A stretch of DNA of 34,912 nucleotides. Origin: a virus. Below are positions 21,332 through 30,572 of this stretch, in pieces. How positions within the stretch are numbered: position 1 is the first letter of the stretch; each line of letters starts with the position of its first letter. The position numbers and the translations under genes are program-made. The stretch lies in IMG/VR virus record IMGVR_UViG_3300046791_000134, positions 1 to 34,912 of that record. One strand, given 5' to 3'. The notes under the pieces are model-generated. The model saw nothing but the letters and a program-made list of their open reading frames with translations, did not search any database and was not told the DNA's origin.

Positions 21332-21607
21332 ATGGGTGAGACAGGATCGGATCCCGCCAACACGAAAGTGACGGTCCCTAAGGAAGCGCCCTGGTGGGTA
21401 GCTGTGGCGTTCAAGTTCATCGCTCTCTTGGGCGTCCCCTGCGTGGTCCTCAGTTTCTATATGTACAAGGACTACAAGTTTGAGGATCGCAGGCTACAGG
21501 TTGAGCAGCAGCGCAACTCCGTGCAGGAGAAAACAAACGTCCTTCTGGAGCGGTTTGAGAAGGTGCTCTACCGCGTCGAGAAGAAGCTGCCAGACGAGAA
21601 CAGGTAG
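21332..21607 (+). CDS. Membrane plus coiled-coil protein (possible lysis protein)
   Basis: A 91-residue product starting MGETGSDPANTKV. Residues 22-45 are one hydrophobic helix (WVAVAFKFIALLGVPCVVLSF), and residues 49-87 a charged coiled coil (DRRLQVEQQRNSVQEKTNVLL). The arrangement is that of i-spanins or small late-block membrane proteins, but no partner o-spanin lies next to it. It is a candidate for the lysis role; no endolysin was found to pair with it. Confidence 0.6.
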   Translation: MGETGSDPANTKVTVPKEAPWWVAVAFKFIALLGVPCVVLSFYMYKDYKFEDRRLQVEQQRNSVQEKTNVLLERFEKVLYRVEKKLPDENR

Positions 21608-21616
21608 GAGTCTTTC

Positions 21617-22480
21617 ATGGCGACGCTGAGATCGGACCTCCGGACGGAGACACGCTCTCTCATCAACGAGCCGGTAGAGCGGGCGGTTCTTGATACCGAC
21701 TTGAACCGCTGGTTGACGGCGGCGGTGCGCGACTTCACAAGCCGCGTCCAGCAGTATGAGCGGATCGTGGCGCTTGGGGTCACGGCGAACAAGGGGGATT
21801 ACAGCCTTCCCACCGACATCCTGAAGCTGAACATGCTCCGCTTCCAGGAGAAGTATCGGGTGGAGGTGGTCGACTATTCGAAGTGGGCGGCATCGACTTT
21901 CTACAACGCGAATCCCATCGGGATCCCTTCCGTAGCGGTCCTCTCGCCACACGACAAGATCCTGCGCCTCTACGCGCCGCCCAGCGTGACGTCCCCGGCG
22001 ACCACGCTTTCCGGGGCTCACAACAGTTCCGTGACGACGCTTACGGTGGCGTCGACCACGGGATTCCCGAAGTCCGGGTACCTGCTCCTGGCGGGTGGTG
22101 AGCAGGTCCACTACGAGAACATCAGCTCGACCCAATTCCTCCTCTGCCGTCGCGGGGATGCGGACACCACGCCCGGGACTTACGTGGGCGGCGAGGCCGT
22201 GACGGAAGGGCGAGCTGTGCTCTTCACCTGCGCGATTCCGCCGGAACTGACCGACGACATCACGGCGATCAAGTTCCCGGATGCGTGGATGCAGGCCCTT
22301 CCGATGTTCATGTCTTGGCGCTCGGAGCTCAAGCGCCAGCGCCAGAAGGAAGCGGACTTCTTCCGCTCCGAGTACATGAGGATCCGGGAGGAAGCTGCGG
22401 CCGAACTCTTCTGGAAGGCGAACGACGGAAGCCCCGCCGTCCACGATGAGGAGTCTATGGGCTGGTACGGGCAGACCTGA
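21617..22480 (+). CDS. Head-to-tail adaptor protein
   Basis: A 287-residue protein starting MATLRSDLRTETRSLIN, with AGGAG 6 bases before the ATG. The N-terminal LNRWLTAAVRDFTSRVQQYE and DYSLPTDILKLNMLRF match the start of phage adaptor / tail tubular protein A-like subunits, and the C-terminal helices (FMSWRSELKRQRQKEADFFRSEY) fit a ring subunit. An inserted beta domain (residues about 130-200) is present. It joins the portal to the tail nozzle encoded next. Confidence 0.75.
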   Translation: MATLRSDLRTETRSLINEPVERAVLDTDLNRWLTAAVRDFTSRVQQYERIVALGVTANKGDYSLPTDILKLNMLRFQEKYRVEVVDYSKWAASTFYNANPIGIPSVAVLSPHDKILRLYAPPSVTSPATTLSGAHNSSVTTLTVASTTGFPKSGYLLLAGGEQVHYENISSTQFLLCRRGDADTTPGTYVGGEAVTEGRAVLFTCAIPPELTDDITAIKFPDAWMQALPMFMSWRSELKRQRQKEADFFRSEYMRIREEAAAELFWKANDGSPAVHDEESMGWYGQT

Positions 22481-23916
22481 TGAAGACACTGACGATCTCT
22501 GGGCAGGACTTCCAGCAGGGCCTCATTACGAGCCGCCCTAGTCATACCCTGCCCTACGGCGGTGCCGAGTACGTCAAGAACGTCGACTTCTCGCGCAGGA
22601 GCGGGCGCATCATCAAGCGCAAGGGAATCCAGTCCTACTTCGCGTCGATCGGAGCGGGCTCTATTTGCGGCCTCTTCCAGTTCGTGAAGACGACTGGCAC
22701 GAAGTGGGACATCTTCGCGGCCGGAAGCACGGTCTATTCCGTGACCGGGGGCGTCGCCACGGCCCGTCACGCTGGGTCGATGGCCGGAAAGAACGTCAAC
22801 TTCGTCATGCTCCAGAACCGCCTCCTCATGGTGAGCGAGACCGAGAGCACGATGAAGTGGGACGGGATTACCGCGAGCTTCGCGTTGCTCCTGGGCTCCC
22901 CTCCGGCGAACGGCAAGTTCATCTGCGTGTGGCAGAACCGGGTATGGATTGCCAACACGTCGGCCGGGAAGAGCCGCGTCCACTACTCGAACGATGGGAA
23001 CGCAGAAGACTGGACCACGGCCGGGGCCGCAGGTTTCATCGACATCAACATCGACGACGGCGACGAGATTACGGGGATGCTCCCGGTGGGAGCGAGCCTC
23101 TACGTCTTCAAGAACCGCTCCATCTACCGGATCACGGGCACCAAGCCCGACAACTTCACGCCGCTTCCGGTCATCCTGAACCGTGGCTGCGTCTCTCCTC
23201 GCAGCCTTCTCTCGATGGGCAGTTTTATCGTCTACATGAGCCAGTACGGGATTCACTCTCTGGCGAACGACGTGGACGGCTTCCTTTCGGACGACATCCA
23301 GTTCGACATCGAGGATCTCTCGGCGGCGGTGAAACTCGGGGCCGCCGCCGGAAAGTCGAAGAGCAACTATATCCTGGCGATCGACACGGACGCGGATGGA
23401 AAGAATGACAGCGCCTACGTACTCGACGTCGTGAACGGGACATGGACCTTCTACAACCCGGTCAAGGCCGCCGTCTTCTTCACCTACGATGACGGCACCC
23501 TCATTTCTGGCGCGAGCGACTTCATCATGCTCCGGCAGCACGACAGCGGGGAGGACGACCAGGGCTCTGCCATCGACATGATCTGGCGTTCCGGCAAGAT
23601 CGGAATGGACGACTTCACGGCCATCAAGCGGTGGCAAGACGTTTTCTGGAACGCGAAGCCCATCACCGGGAAGACGCTCACGACAAGAATGCGTGTGGAC
23701 GGCGTTCAGGTCGACGAGTCGAGCGATTCCCTCACGGCCCACCAGATCAGCGGCACCGATGAGGATATTAAGATCATCGGGAAGGACGGCGTCCAGGCGA
23801 GCTATGGGCGGTTCATCCAAGTTGAGTTCCGGAACAACGAATTGGCGGCCCCTGTTGAGATCAGCGAGTTGAGCGTGGCGGCGGAACTGACTCCGCGTCA
23901 GCAGCTCCCGACATAG
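22480..23916 (+). CDS. Tail nozzle / stopper protein
   Basis: A 478-residue beta-propeller-like protein. Repeated blade-type strands are visible (NRLLMVSETESTMKWDG, NRVWIANTSAGKSRVHYSND, GASLYVFKNRSIYRITG, GSFIVYMSQYGIHSLAND). P22 gp10-like and T7 gp12-like nozzles have such propellers and close the tail tube. The ATG shares one base with the adaptor stop, so the two are made together. Length is normal for the class. Confidence 0.75.
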   Translation: MKTLTISGQDFQQGLITSRPSHTLPYGGAEYVKNVDFSRRSGRIIKRKGIQSYFASIGAGSICGLFQFVKTTGTKWDIFAAGSTVYSVTGGVATARHAGSMAGKNVNFVMLQNRLLMVSETESTMKWDGITASFALLLGSPPANGKFICVWQNRVWIANTSAGKSRVHYSNDGNAEDWTTAGAAGFIDINIDDGDEITGMLPVGASLYVFKNRSIYRITGTKPDNFTPLPVILNRGCVSPRSLLSMGSFIVYMSQYGIHSLANDVDGFLSDDIQFDIEDLSAAVKLGAAAGKSKSNYILAIDTDADGKNDSAYVLDVVNGTWTFYNPVKAAVFFTYDDGTLISGASDFIMLRQHDSGEDDQGSAIDMIWRSGKIGMDDFTAIKRWQDVFWNAKPITGKTLTTRMRVDGVQVDESSDSLTAHQISGTDEDIKIIGKDGVQASYGRFIQVEFRNNELAAPVEISELSVAAELTPRQQLPT

Positions 23917-23930
23917 AAAAGGAGGATTTT

Positions 23931-24548
23931 ATGAGCATTGGCAAGTTGATTAAGAGGATCAAGAAGAAGGTGCTCAAGGTTGTGGACCCCCTTGGGTCAA
24001 AGCTCGGCGTCCACGACGCGATCTTGGGAAAGGACGGGAAGGGCGGGAAGCCTCTTGATCCCGGCCTCGACGTCTTCGGAAACAAGAAGCAGAAGGACGA
24101 ATACTACCAGAAGGCCATGGGCGAGGAGCAGGGGAAGTACCGGAGCGCCCCGGATGACGCCTATGCCCAGGCGAAGGCCGATGCCCAGAAGGCTGGTACG
24201 TGGGCTGACACCCGCGAAGCCGATGCAAGCGCCCATGGAGAAGGATCGGCGCGTGCCCGAGGGATGCAGTCGGCGTCGATGGCTCGCATCAACCTGCTCC
24301 GGCAGCAACTCGGATTGCCGTCGGCGGAAGGGGACACGGCTCCCTCCGATACGCCCCCGTCTCTCACTCCTTCGGCAGGGCAGTCGGCGCAAATGGCAAA
24401 TTGGACGAGCCGCCTCGAGAATAGCGCGACCAGCGCTGGGGCTCGCAGGAAACTACAGATACGACTCGATGCGCTCCGCTCCAGGCTCAAGATGCCGTCG
24501 ACGACCATCCAGCCGAAGGCCGTTGTTCCGCCCGCAGCGATTGCATAG
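23931..24548 (+). CDS. Probable ejection protein with cationic N-terminus
   Basis: A 205-residue product. The first 20 residues (MSIGKLIKRIKKKVLKVV) form a cationic amphipathic helix, suited to membrane insertion. The rest is polar and helical with Ala/Gln/Lys-rich stretches (AYAQAKADAQKAGTW). GGAGG lies 5 bases before the ATG. Podovirus ejection proteins leave the capsid before DNA and form a channel across the host envelope; the call rests on position and composition. Confidence 0.6.
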   Translation: MSIGKLIKRIKKKVLKVVDPLGSKLGVHDAILGKDGKGGKPLDPGLDVFGNKKQKDEYYQKAMGEEQGKYRSAPDDAYAQAKADAQKAGTWADTREADASAHGEGSARARGMQSASMARINLLRQQLGLPSAEGDTAPSDTPPSLTPSAGQSAQMANWTSRLENSATSAGARRKLQIRLDALRSRLKMPSTTIQPKAVVPPAAIA

Positions 24549-24560
24549 ACCGGAGGAATC

Positions 24561-25361
24561 ATGGCGATGGTCGACGATAGCGGCTCTGGTGGCGGCGGCT
24601 CCTCTGCCGCCGGTCTAGTCCAGGCCGGTGGCGGTGGCGTTTCCGCGCTTGCCGGTGCATTGCTCGGGATGCGAGCCCAGAAGAAGGCGGCAGAGATCGA
24701 CAAGATCCGGCGTCAGATGCGCCGGAAGGACTATCTCGACCAGGTGAACGAATCTCTCGTCAATGAGGGCGAGGGAGATAAGGATTTCGATCAGGGCTTG
24801 GGCGATGCCAAGAGCGAGTTGTCCGCGCACGGCCTTGCTGAGTCGAGCGCAAAGAATCATCTTGTGGAGCAGGCGAAGCACCAAAACATGCTGCGGACCT
24901 ACGCCCTGCGAAAGCATCGTGCGGACCTGAAGTACGGGTGGGAGAAGGCAGAGCAGGTCGACAAGCTCCAGCGAGACATCACCCGCATTCAGCAGCAAAA
25001 CGCGATGATCACTGCGGGGATCGACACCCTTACCAGTGTCGGCTCGATGGCCGCTATGTGCGATCGGGCAATCAAGCGCGACTTCGGGAAGATCGACCCG
25101 CACGAAATCCTGAAGAGGGTCATGGACCTTCCGATTACGACGTGGCGCTACGAGTGGGAAACGAACGGAGAGCGGCACTTGGGGCCGATGGCGCAGGACT
25201 GGCGCGACATGCTGGGCTACGGCTCGAAGGCAGACGGGACCCGGATCGACGTGGTCGACGCGCTCGGCGTCGCCCTCACCGCCGTCCAGGCGCTCGGGGA
25301 CCACGTCGCCACGCTCAACAGCCGCATCCAGAAGCTCGAGGGAAAGGGAAAGGGAAAGTAA
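24561..25361 (+). CDS. Ejection-like protein with C-terminal S74-type chaperone domain
   Basis: A 266-residue protein. Residues 1-165 are a Gly-rich start and long polar helices like those of podovirus ejection proteins. Residues 166-260 match the intramolecular chaperone (peptidase S74) domain of phage fibres: CDRAIKRDFGKIDP, LPITTWRYEW, RHLGPMAQDW, DVVDALGVALTAVQAL. The usual first Ser of S-D-x-x-x-K is Cys167 here, with Lys172 kept. S74 domains help fibre trimers fold and cut themselves off before that Ser. On a likely ejection protein this is unusual. GGAGGAATC lies before the ATG. Confidence 0.75.
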   Translation: MAMVDDSGSGGGGSSAAGLVQAGGGGVSALAGALLGMRAQKKAAEIDKIRRQMRRKDYLDQVNESLVNEGEGDKDFDQGLGDAKSELSAHGLAESSAKNHLVEQAKHQNMLRTYALRKHRADLKYGWEKAEQVDKLQRDITRIQQQNAMITAGIDTLTSVGSMAAMCDRAIKRDFGKIDPHEILKRVMDLPITTWRYEWETNGERHLGPMAQDWRDMLGYGSKADGTRIDVVDALGVALTAVQALGDHVATLNSRIQKLEGKGKGK

Positions 25362-25362
25362 C

Positions 25363-26811
25363 ATGGCGACGACAGGTGGCGACAACACGGAACATGCCCG
25401 CCGCGTGAAGGCGCTCCTGGAGAAGACTCAGGCCGTTCTCCCGAGGATCATGGACGATGCGATCGAGACGGGGGACTTCTCCAAGGTTGAAAAGGCGCAG
25501 CAGGCCGTGGCTCGGCTGTCTGAGCTTGGCAATCGCACCTTGGAGTCGATCTCCGGACACCTTCCGGTCACGCTCTCGGGTCCCGATGAGGGCGGCTCTC
25601 CTGAAGACCCTGGCGAGCCCACGGTCATGCCGCCCGACGATCCGGCTCCAGAGCCGCAGGGACGGCTCTCTGGGCTCGGAATGCCGGGTGGCAATGAGGG
25701 CGATTACTCCGACATCGACTTGGCCCTGGAGAGAGCGAAGAAGATCGACCATCCTAGGGGCAGCCTGTCAGGTTTGGAGGACATCGACAGCACGCTGGCC
25801 GACGCGCAGCGCATCAACTCAGGGGAGCCGCCCGATCCGGAGGGTCTCTACCCGGAGGGGGCTGGCACGCTTCTCGAACGCGCCCGGAAGCTGAGGGAGT
25901 CGTCCGAAAAACCAGACTTCCAAGTCTCTTCCCGGGAAGAGAATCCGCCTCCAGAGGAGCCCGAGGTGGGTGGTGAGATCCCGCCTCCCTCCGTCAATCC
26001 GCTCGAAGGCGAGCAAGAGCCGCCGCCCATCGAGAAGGTTGCGCCCAAGGTAGAGCAGGACTTCGGGGGCAACCCGCTCGCCGTGGCCGACGACATCGAG
26101 CGCCATGCCGAACAGCAGGGGGCCAGCGAGTCGGAGCGAGAATTCCTGCGCCGCGTGAAGGCCGAACTCGGGGAGCGCCCGAAAGCGTTCACGATCACCA
26201 AGCTCCTTGCCGCCCTCGCTCTCGGGGCCGGGTCCATCGTCGGAGCGTGGCTCACCCACCGCTATAGCGGTCAGGCCCTCGTCGATCTGAGCGAGGATCA
26301 GAAGGACTACGACAAGCGCAGGGGTGAGATCGGCCGCGAAGTTTATCACGAAAACAAGGCGCTTTCCCGTGCCCGTGAGAATCAGGCCGCCATGGAAGGG
26401 CGTCTCTCGAAGCTCGAACTCGGGCGGGATGCTCGGCAGGAAGCGCAGCTTGCGACACGTAAGGAGCTCGCAGCCAATACCGAAGCGGGCAGGGATTCTC
26501 GTCTCTCTACCCAGGAGGCCGGGAAGGGGCAGCGCCTTGACACGCTGGAAGGCGGCCGGAACGCACGGCAGGACAAGCAGATTTCCGCGCAGAAGGATCT
26601 CGCTCGCCTCCGTGCGGACCTGCACCCCGAGAAGATGGCCCACTGGAGCGACTCCGACAAGCAGGAGTCGATCCGGCTCCGGCAGGCCATCAACAACATC
26701 GACCGGAACATGATGTTCTCGGCGGATCAGCCGGGCGATGAGGCCAAGAAGGGCGATTTCATTCGGCAACTGAACGATCTAATCGAGCGTAACCGTCAGG
26801 CAGGGAAATGA
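25363..26811 (+). CDS. Ejection-type virion protein with TM segment
   Basis: A 482-residue protein. The first 70 residues are helical, residues 70-245 are Pro/Glu/Gly-rich and disordered, residues 276-298 form a hydrophobic segment (LLAALALGAGSIVGAWL), and the last 180 residues are long Arg/Glu/Gln helices with near repeats (LELGRDARQEAQLATRKEL, LEGGRNARQDKQISAQKDL). The layout fits a protein threaded out of the virion into the host membrane. It starts two bases after the upstream stop and ends in an ATGA overlap with the next gene. Confidence 0.65.
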   Translation: MATTGGDNTEHARRVKALLEKTQAVLPRIMDDAIETGDFSKVEKAQQAVARLSELGNRTLESISGHLPVTLSGPDEGGSPEDPGEPTVMPPDDPAPEPQGRLSGLGMPGGNEGDYSDIDLALERAKKIDHPRGSLSGLEDIDSTLADAQRINSGEPPDPEGLYPEGAGTLLERARKLRESSEKPDFQVSSREENPPPEEPEVGGEIPPPSVNPLEGEQEPPPIEKVAPKVEQDFGGNPLAVADDIERHAEQQGASESEREFLRRVKAELGERPKAFTITKLLAALALGAGSIVGAWLTHRYSGQALVDLSEDQKDYDKRRGEIGREVYHENKALSRARENQAAMEGRLSKLELGRDARQEAQLATRKELAANTEAGRDSRLSTQEAGKGQRLDTLEGGRNARQDKQISAQKDLARLRADLHPEKMAHWSDSDKQESIRLRQAINNIDRNMMFSADQPGDEAKKGDFIRQLNDLIERNRQAGK

Positions 26812-29800
26812 ACGAGGTCAGCTTCCCCGAGGTCGAGTCGACCATCTCCTTTCCAGAGGTGGAGGCCCCCGCTGTCTCGTTCCCTGAGGTGGAGACGCCT
26901 GCCGTGTCGTTTCCGGAGGTCGAGCAGGAGCAGCCGCAGGAGGCCGCCCCCGGCAAGCCTCAAGCTCAGAAGCCCGTCACCCCGGTTGGGGACACCATCG
27001 ACGCCATCACGAACCAGATGAATTCGTGGTTCGGACAGGACCCGAAGGCCGCTCCCGCTCAGCAGGAGAGGACCATCGGAGGCTTCGCCAAGAACATCCT
27101 CCCCAGCATCGGCAAGAACGTCCGGGACATCGGCAAGGGCATTCTCCTGGCCCCGGTCATGGGCGTAAAGGCGGCCTCCGATCTCTACCGGGAGGCGTCC
27201 AAGCCCGATCAGCGGTGGAAGAACGAGACCAGCGCCGGGAAGATGCTGAAGGACGTGTTCGGCGGCGCTGTAGAGCAGGTCGGGGACAGCCTGATCGACA
27301 AGTACGCCGAGGCGTACTACGACCGCAAGGGCCTGAAGCCTCACGAGCAGGGTGGTCATGGTGCTTGGGTGCCTGACCCAGAGAACCCCGGCCACCTCAA
27401 GAAGGACGAAAGCACGGTTTCCGGGGCCATCGGGAGGGCTGCCTATGAGGACCCCATGGGGGTGGCGCTCGACGTGGCTGCTGCGAAGGATATTCTCGCC
27501 GCTGGCGGGAAGGCCGTTGGAAAGACCGCTCGGATGGCTGGCGATCTCTCTGCTGCGCGGAAGGCAGAAGCGGCCATGGAGGCGGTGAAGCCGGGGGCCA
27601 AGGCCATCGAGGCGGGGCTCGAGGCGACCGCCAAGCCGAACATCGTCCAGCGGGTTGGCGGCGCGATCGAGAAGGGGTCGGAGTTGTTCGACACGGCCGG
27701 GAGCCGTGCGGCCCGCGCCGTCTCCGATGCGACCATGAAGGGGCTGAACAAGGTCTCAGGCGGGTGGCTTGGTGCGGCTGATCCGGAGGCCCGCCGTCTC
27801 GCCCTGAGACTCAAAGGCGAGGAGGGGGCGCGAGCCGCCGTCAAAGCCGCCGAAGACGAGAGGTCGCTCGTTCCCGCCTACCAATCCCTCTCGAAAGAGG
27901 AGATCGCGGCGCTCGAGGAAGTGAAGCGTCTCGGGGACGGAGCGTCTCCCAAGGCGCTCGACGTCGTCCACCAGAACCCCATCGCCATCCAGGCCGCCCA
28001 GGACTATGCGGATTACGTGAGCGGCGTCCGGGAAGACTACATGAAGGCGAACGGGCTCAAGAACGATGCTGCCCTGAAAACCCGCGTTGCCGCCCAGTAC
28101 GCCATCGAAAAGGGCTGGGGAACCAAGCCCGGGGCCCTCAAGAAGGCGGCGGCCGAGATCGACCAGATGAAGCAGTTCAAGCCCACCTACGTTCCGACCC
28201 GCGCGGAGGCCGCATCTGGGATGTCCATGGAGAAGGTGCTTGCGGAGCCCAGCACCATCCGGCAGGGGAAGGTTGGATTCCTCGAGCGGTTCAAGGGACA
28301 GCAGCCCTTCGCGTCCGATCCCTTCGAGTACATTCCGAAGATGGCGAAGGACTTCCGGAAGACCGAAGGCAACATCCGGTGGCTCCAGCGGATTCAGGAT
28401 GAGCCGTCCCTCGTCGCGGCCAAGACCGCGAAGGAAGCTCGTGGGCAGGAGCCGATCTTCACCCAGGGGGCCTACAGCAAGTACTTCGACGAGGGCGGGA
28501 AGTACAAGGCCCAGGGGATCTTCCAGCGCCAGCTTGTGAACGAGCACGGCGACCGGGCTTTCTCCATGATGCGGACCCCTGCCGTCCAGAAGCGCATCGC
28601 CCAGATCAGCAAGATCGTCCCGAACGAGACGGTTGGACGGATCCTGAAGCTGGAGTTCTCGAAGTGGGCGAACGAACCCGGGATGCTTATCCGTGGGTGG
28701 GACAAGATCAACAACGTCTTCAAGACCGCCGCCATCAAGTACAACCCGCATTACTACAGCGGGAACGCGGTCGGGGATGCGGTCCTCTCGCTCCTGGCCG
28801 GGGTGACGCCCGGTGATCTCCGGCTTGGGGACAAGCTGAAGGAGTTCGCCCCGTTCCAGGCGCGGCGTGCGGCCAGTGTCCATTCAGACGCCTTCACTGG
28901 GAGGTTCGGGAAGGCGATGGACTGGATCAACGACGTGGACGCCGCCGGGAAGCGCGGCATCATCACCAAGGAAGTTGCGGCAAAGCTCACGAAGGCCGGG
29001 ATCTCAAGAGCGGAACTCGAGGCAGAGCTTCAGCGCGTCCTTCCGTCCGTCGAGAAGTACGCCGACGCCCAGGTGGCTCGGAGCCAAGCCCATGAGATCC
29101 TCGCCAAGCGCCGGGAGGCGCTGTCGAAGGCAACGGGCCGTGGCAAGGCGGCAGCCCAGGCGAAGTACGATCAGGCCGCAGCGGCAGCGCAGGAGATCGA
29201 GAAGACTCTCCCGCAACTCCGCGTGGATGCGGAGCTCGTGCGCCCCGCCATCGAACGGGCGAACCAGTTCTTCGCGGACTATCACGGGCTGGGGCCGATC
29301 GAGCAGTACGTCCTCAGACGCATCTACCCGTTCTATGCTTTCAACAAGGCGATGTTCACGCTGGCCGTCAAGCTCCCGGCCGTGGCCCCGAAGATGGGGG
29401 CCACCCTCCGGCACTTCGCCGACTACATGATCGCGCAGACGAACGAAGACGACCGCCCCGGGCGGCTCAAGGGGTACACCCAGACTGGATTCAAGGGAGA
29501 GGGCGGGAAGCCGGTGTCCGCATCCTTCGAAAGCCTTTCTCCCTTCGGTGGGCTGAAGCCAGGAAGGCTATTGAACGTCGACATCCCCGGATGGATGGAT
29601 CCGCTCCAGAGTCCTATCGTTGCCGCAGGCTACGGGGCGATGGGCGGGAAGACGGTGTATAGCTCGCCGTACGGCGGTGGAGACGTTGTTCCGTCCAAGG
29701 GTGGCAAGGGCTACGAGACTATGCCTGACGGGTCGATCCGAAAGGTTGTTCCGCAGAGCGGGATCCTGGAGACGGCCGGAAAGATGGCCCCCATCCTTCC

Positions 29801-30098
29801 GCAGCTCGAGAGGGCGATCTTCCCGAACGGTGCTGGGGTGTTCACGCCGGAGGCAGCGAAGAAGCGCGGCACGGATAAGCCTCTCAACACGAAGGACCAC
29901 CTCGACGCGCTCTTGAGTTCAATCGGCCTGAAGACGGTGACGAAGACCGTTGGCGAAATGAAGCAGGAGAAGATGCCTCAGGTCTACTCCTACGTGCAGG
30001 ACGCCATCGACGACATCAAGAGGGCGGGCCCGGAGGAAAGACAGAAGAAGGTCCAGCAGCTCCGGACGTGGCTGAAGACAAAGCGGATCGCGGACTAA
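26808..30098 (+). CDS. Large internal virion / ejection protein
   Basis: A 1096-residue protein, the largest in the window, at the end of the structural block where podoviruses keep their giant ejection protein. It begins with four tandem copies of S-F-P-E-V-E spaced by four residues (residues 4-40), then long helices. Motifs near residues 645-665 (AIKYNPHYYSGNAVGDAVLSL) and 840-855 (RRIYPFYAFNKAM) resemble those of large phage polyvalent-type proteins. No lysozyme or transglycosylase motif was seen, unlike T7 gp16. It probably leaves the capsid with the DNA. The start overlaps the upstream stop (ATGA). Confidence 0.7.
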   Translation: MNEVSFPEVESTISFPEVEAPAVSFPEVETPAVSFPEVEQEQPQEAAPGKPQAQKPVTPVGDTIDAITNQMNSWFGQDPKAAPAQQERTIGGFAKNILPSIGKNVRDIGKGILLAPVMGVKAASDLYREASKPDQRWKNETSAGKMLKDVFGGAVEQVGDSLIDKYAEAYYDRKGLKPHEQGGHGAWVPDPENPGHLKKDESTVSGAIGRAAYEDPMGVALDVAAAKDILAAGGKAVGKTARMAGDLSAARKAEAAMEAVKPGAKAIEAGLEATAKPNIVQRVGGAIEKGSELFDTAGSRAARAVSDATMKGLNKVSGGWLGAADPEARRLALRLKGEEGARAAVKAAEDERSLVPAYQSLSKEEIAALEEVKRLGDGASPKALDVVHQNPIAIQAAQDYADYVSGVREDYMKANGLKNDAALKTRVAAQYAIEKGWGTKPGALKKAAAEIDQMKQFKPTYVPTRAEAASGMSMEKVLAEPSTIRQGKVGFLERFKGQQPFASDPFEYIPKMAKDFRKTEGNIRWLQRIQDEPSLVAAKTAKEARGQEPIFTQGAYSKYFDEGGKYKAQGIFQRQLVNEHGDRAFSMMRTPAVQKRIAQISKIVPNETVGRILKLEFSKWANEPGMLIRGWDKINNVFKTAAIKYNPHYYSGNAVGDAVLSLLAGVTPGDLRLGDKLKEFAPFQARRAASVHSDAFTGRFGKAMDWINDVDAAGKRGIITKEVAAKLTKAGISRAELEAELQRVLPSVEKYADAQVARSQAHEILAKRREALSKATGRGKAAAQAKYDQAAAAAQEIEKTLPQLRVDAELVRPAIERANQFFADYHGLGPIEQYVLRRIYPFYAFNKAMFTLAVKLPAVAPKMGATLRHFADYMIAQTNEDDRPGRLKGYTQTGFKGEGGKPVSASFESLSPFGGLKPGRLLNVDIPGWMDPLQSPIVAAGYGAMGGKTVYSSPYGGGDVVPSKGGKGYETMPDGSIRKVVPQSGILETAGKMAPILPQLERAIFPNGAGVFTPEAAKKRGTDKPLNTKDHLDALLSSIGLKTVTKTVGEMKQEKMPQVYSYVQDAIDDIKRAGPEERQKKVQQLRTWLKTKRIAD

Positions 30099-30232
30099 GG
30101 TGACGTGAAAAAGATGCGAACGACCGTCAATGCCCCGAAGACGCCAGCCACGACGAGGAATATGATCCACCCTGAGAGGCGTGCATTCTCACTCAGGAGC
30201 TTGGCGATCTTCTGCTTGTCTGTTGCGCTCAT
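30095..30232 (-). CDS. 45-residue single-pass membrane peptide
   Basis: A leftward product, MSATDKQKIAKLLSENARL then one hydrophobic helix (residues 20-42, GWIIFLVVAGVFGALTVV), ending FFTSP. AGGTG lies 7 bases before the ATG. It starts one base after the lipoprotein stop, so the two form a small leftward unit. Its end overlaps the stop of the large rightward gene by a few bases. Role unknown; holin-like or exclusion roles are both possible. Confidence 0.6.
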   Translation of the reverse strand: MSATDKQKIAKLLSENARLSGWIIFLVVAGVFGALTVVRIFFTSP

Positions 30233-30233
30233 A

Positions 30234-30572
30234 CTATTTCACCTTGTTTACGTTTGCCCGGTACGTCTTCAGCACTCCGGTCTTTTTGTCGAACGTCAGG
30301 ACCAACTCGTCAGCCTGGATATAGACATTCCCGCCGCTACTGAAAGGTACCCCTCGAACCTTGCCGACTTGGTTGGTCTTGTAGACCCACACCTCCACCT
30401 CGCCGATCTCCTCCTTCTGGGCAGGAAGCCCCATCAGCGCAACAATATCCTCCCGCCTGTCGTTGCCGAGGCGCTCAGCGAACTCCGTATCCGCCTGACG
30501 GAGCTTGTTCTTGGTGGATCCGGAACAGGCGGGACTCAGGAGTACTATCACCGCCAACAGTACGTATCTCAC
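30234..30572 (-). CDS. BamE/SmpA-like lipoprotein
   Basis: A 112-residue protein. GTG 30572 has GGGAGGG 6 bases upstream and gives a normal lipoprotein signal: MRYVLLAVIVLLSPAC, with Cys16 as the lipid site. The Pro before Ala is slightly off the usual lipobox. The mature part (FAERLGNDRREDIVALMGLP, EEIGEVEVWVYKT, VLTFDKKTGVLKTY) has the Gly-Leu-Pro turn and aromatic strand of the small BamE-type outer-membrane lipoproteins. It would sit at the outer membrane of a Gram-negative host. Running against the late block suggests independent control, perhaps for prophage-borne host modification. Confidence 0.65.
   Translation of the reverse strand: MRYVLLAVIVLLSPACSGSTKNKLRQADTEFAERLGNDRREDIVALMGLPAQKEEIGEVEVWVYKTNQVGKVRGVPFSSGGNVYIQADELVLTFDKKTGVLKTYRANVNKVK

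Noticed and set aside
22180-23820. Long minus-strand open frame across the adaptor and nozzle genes
   Set aside because: Antisense shadow; the rightward frames carry recognisable adaptor and propeller features and proper SDs.
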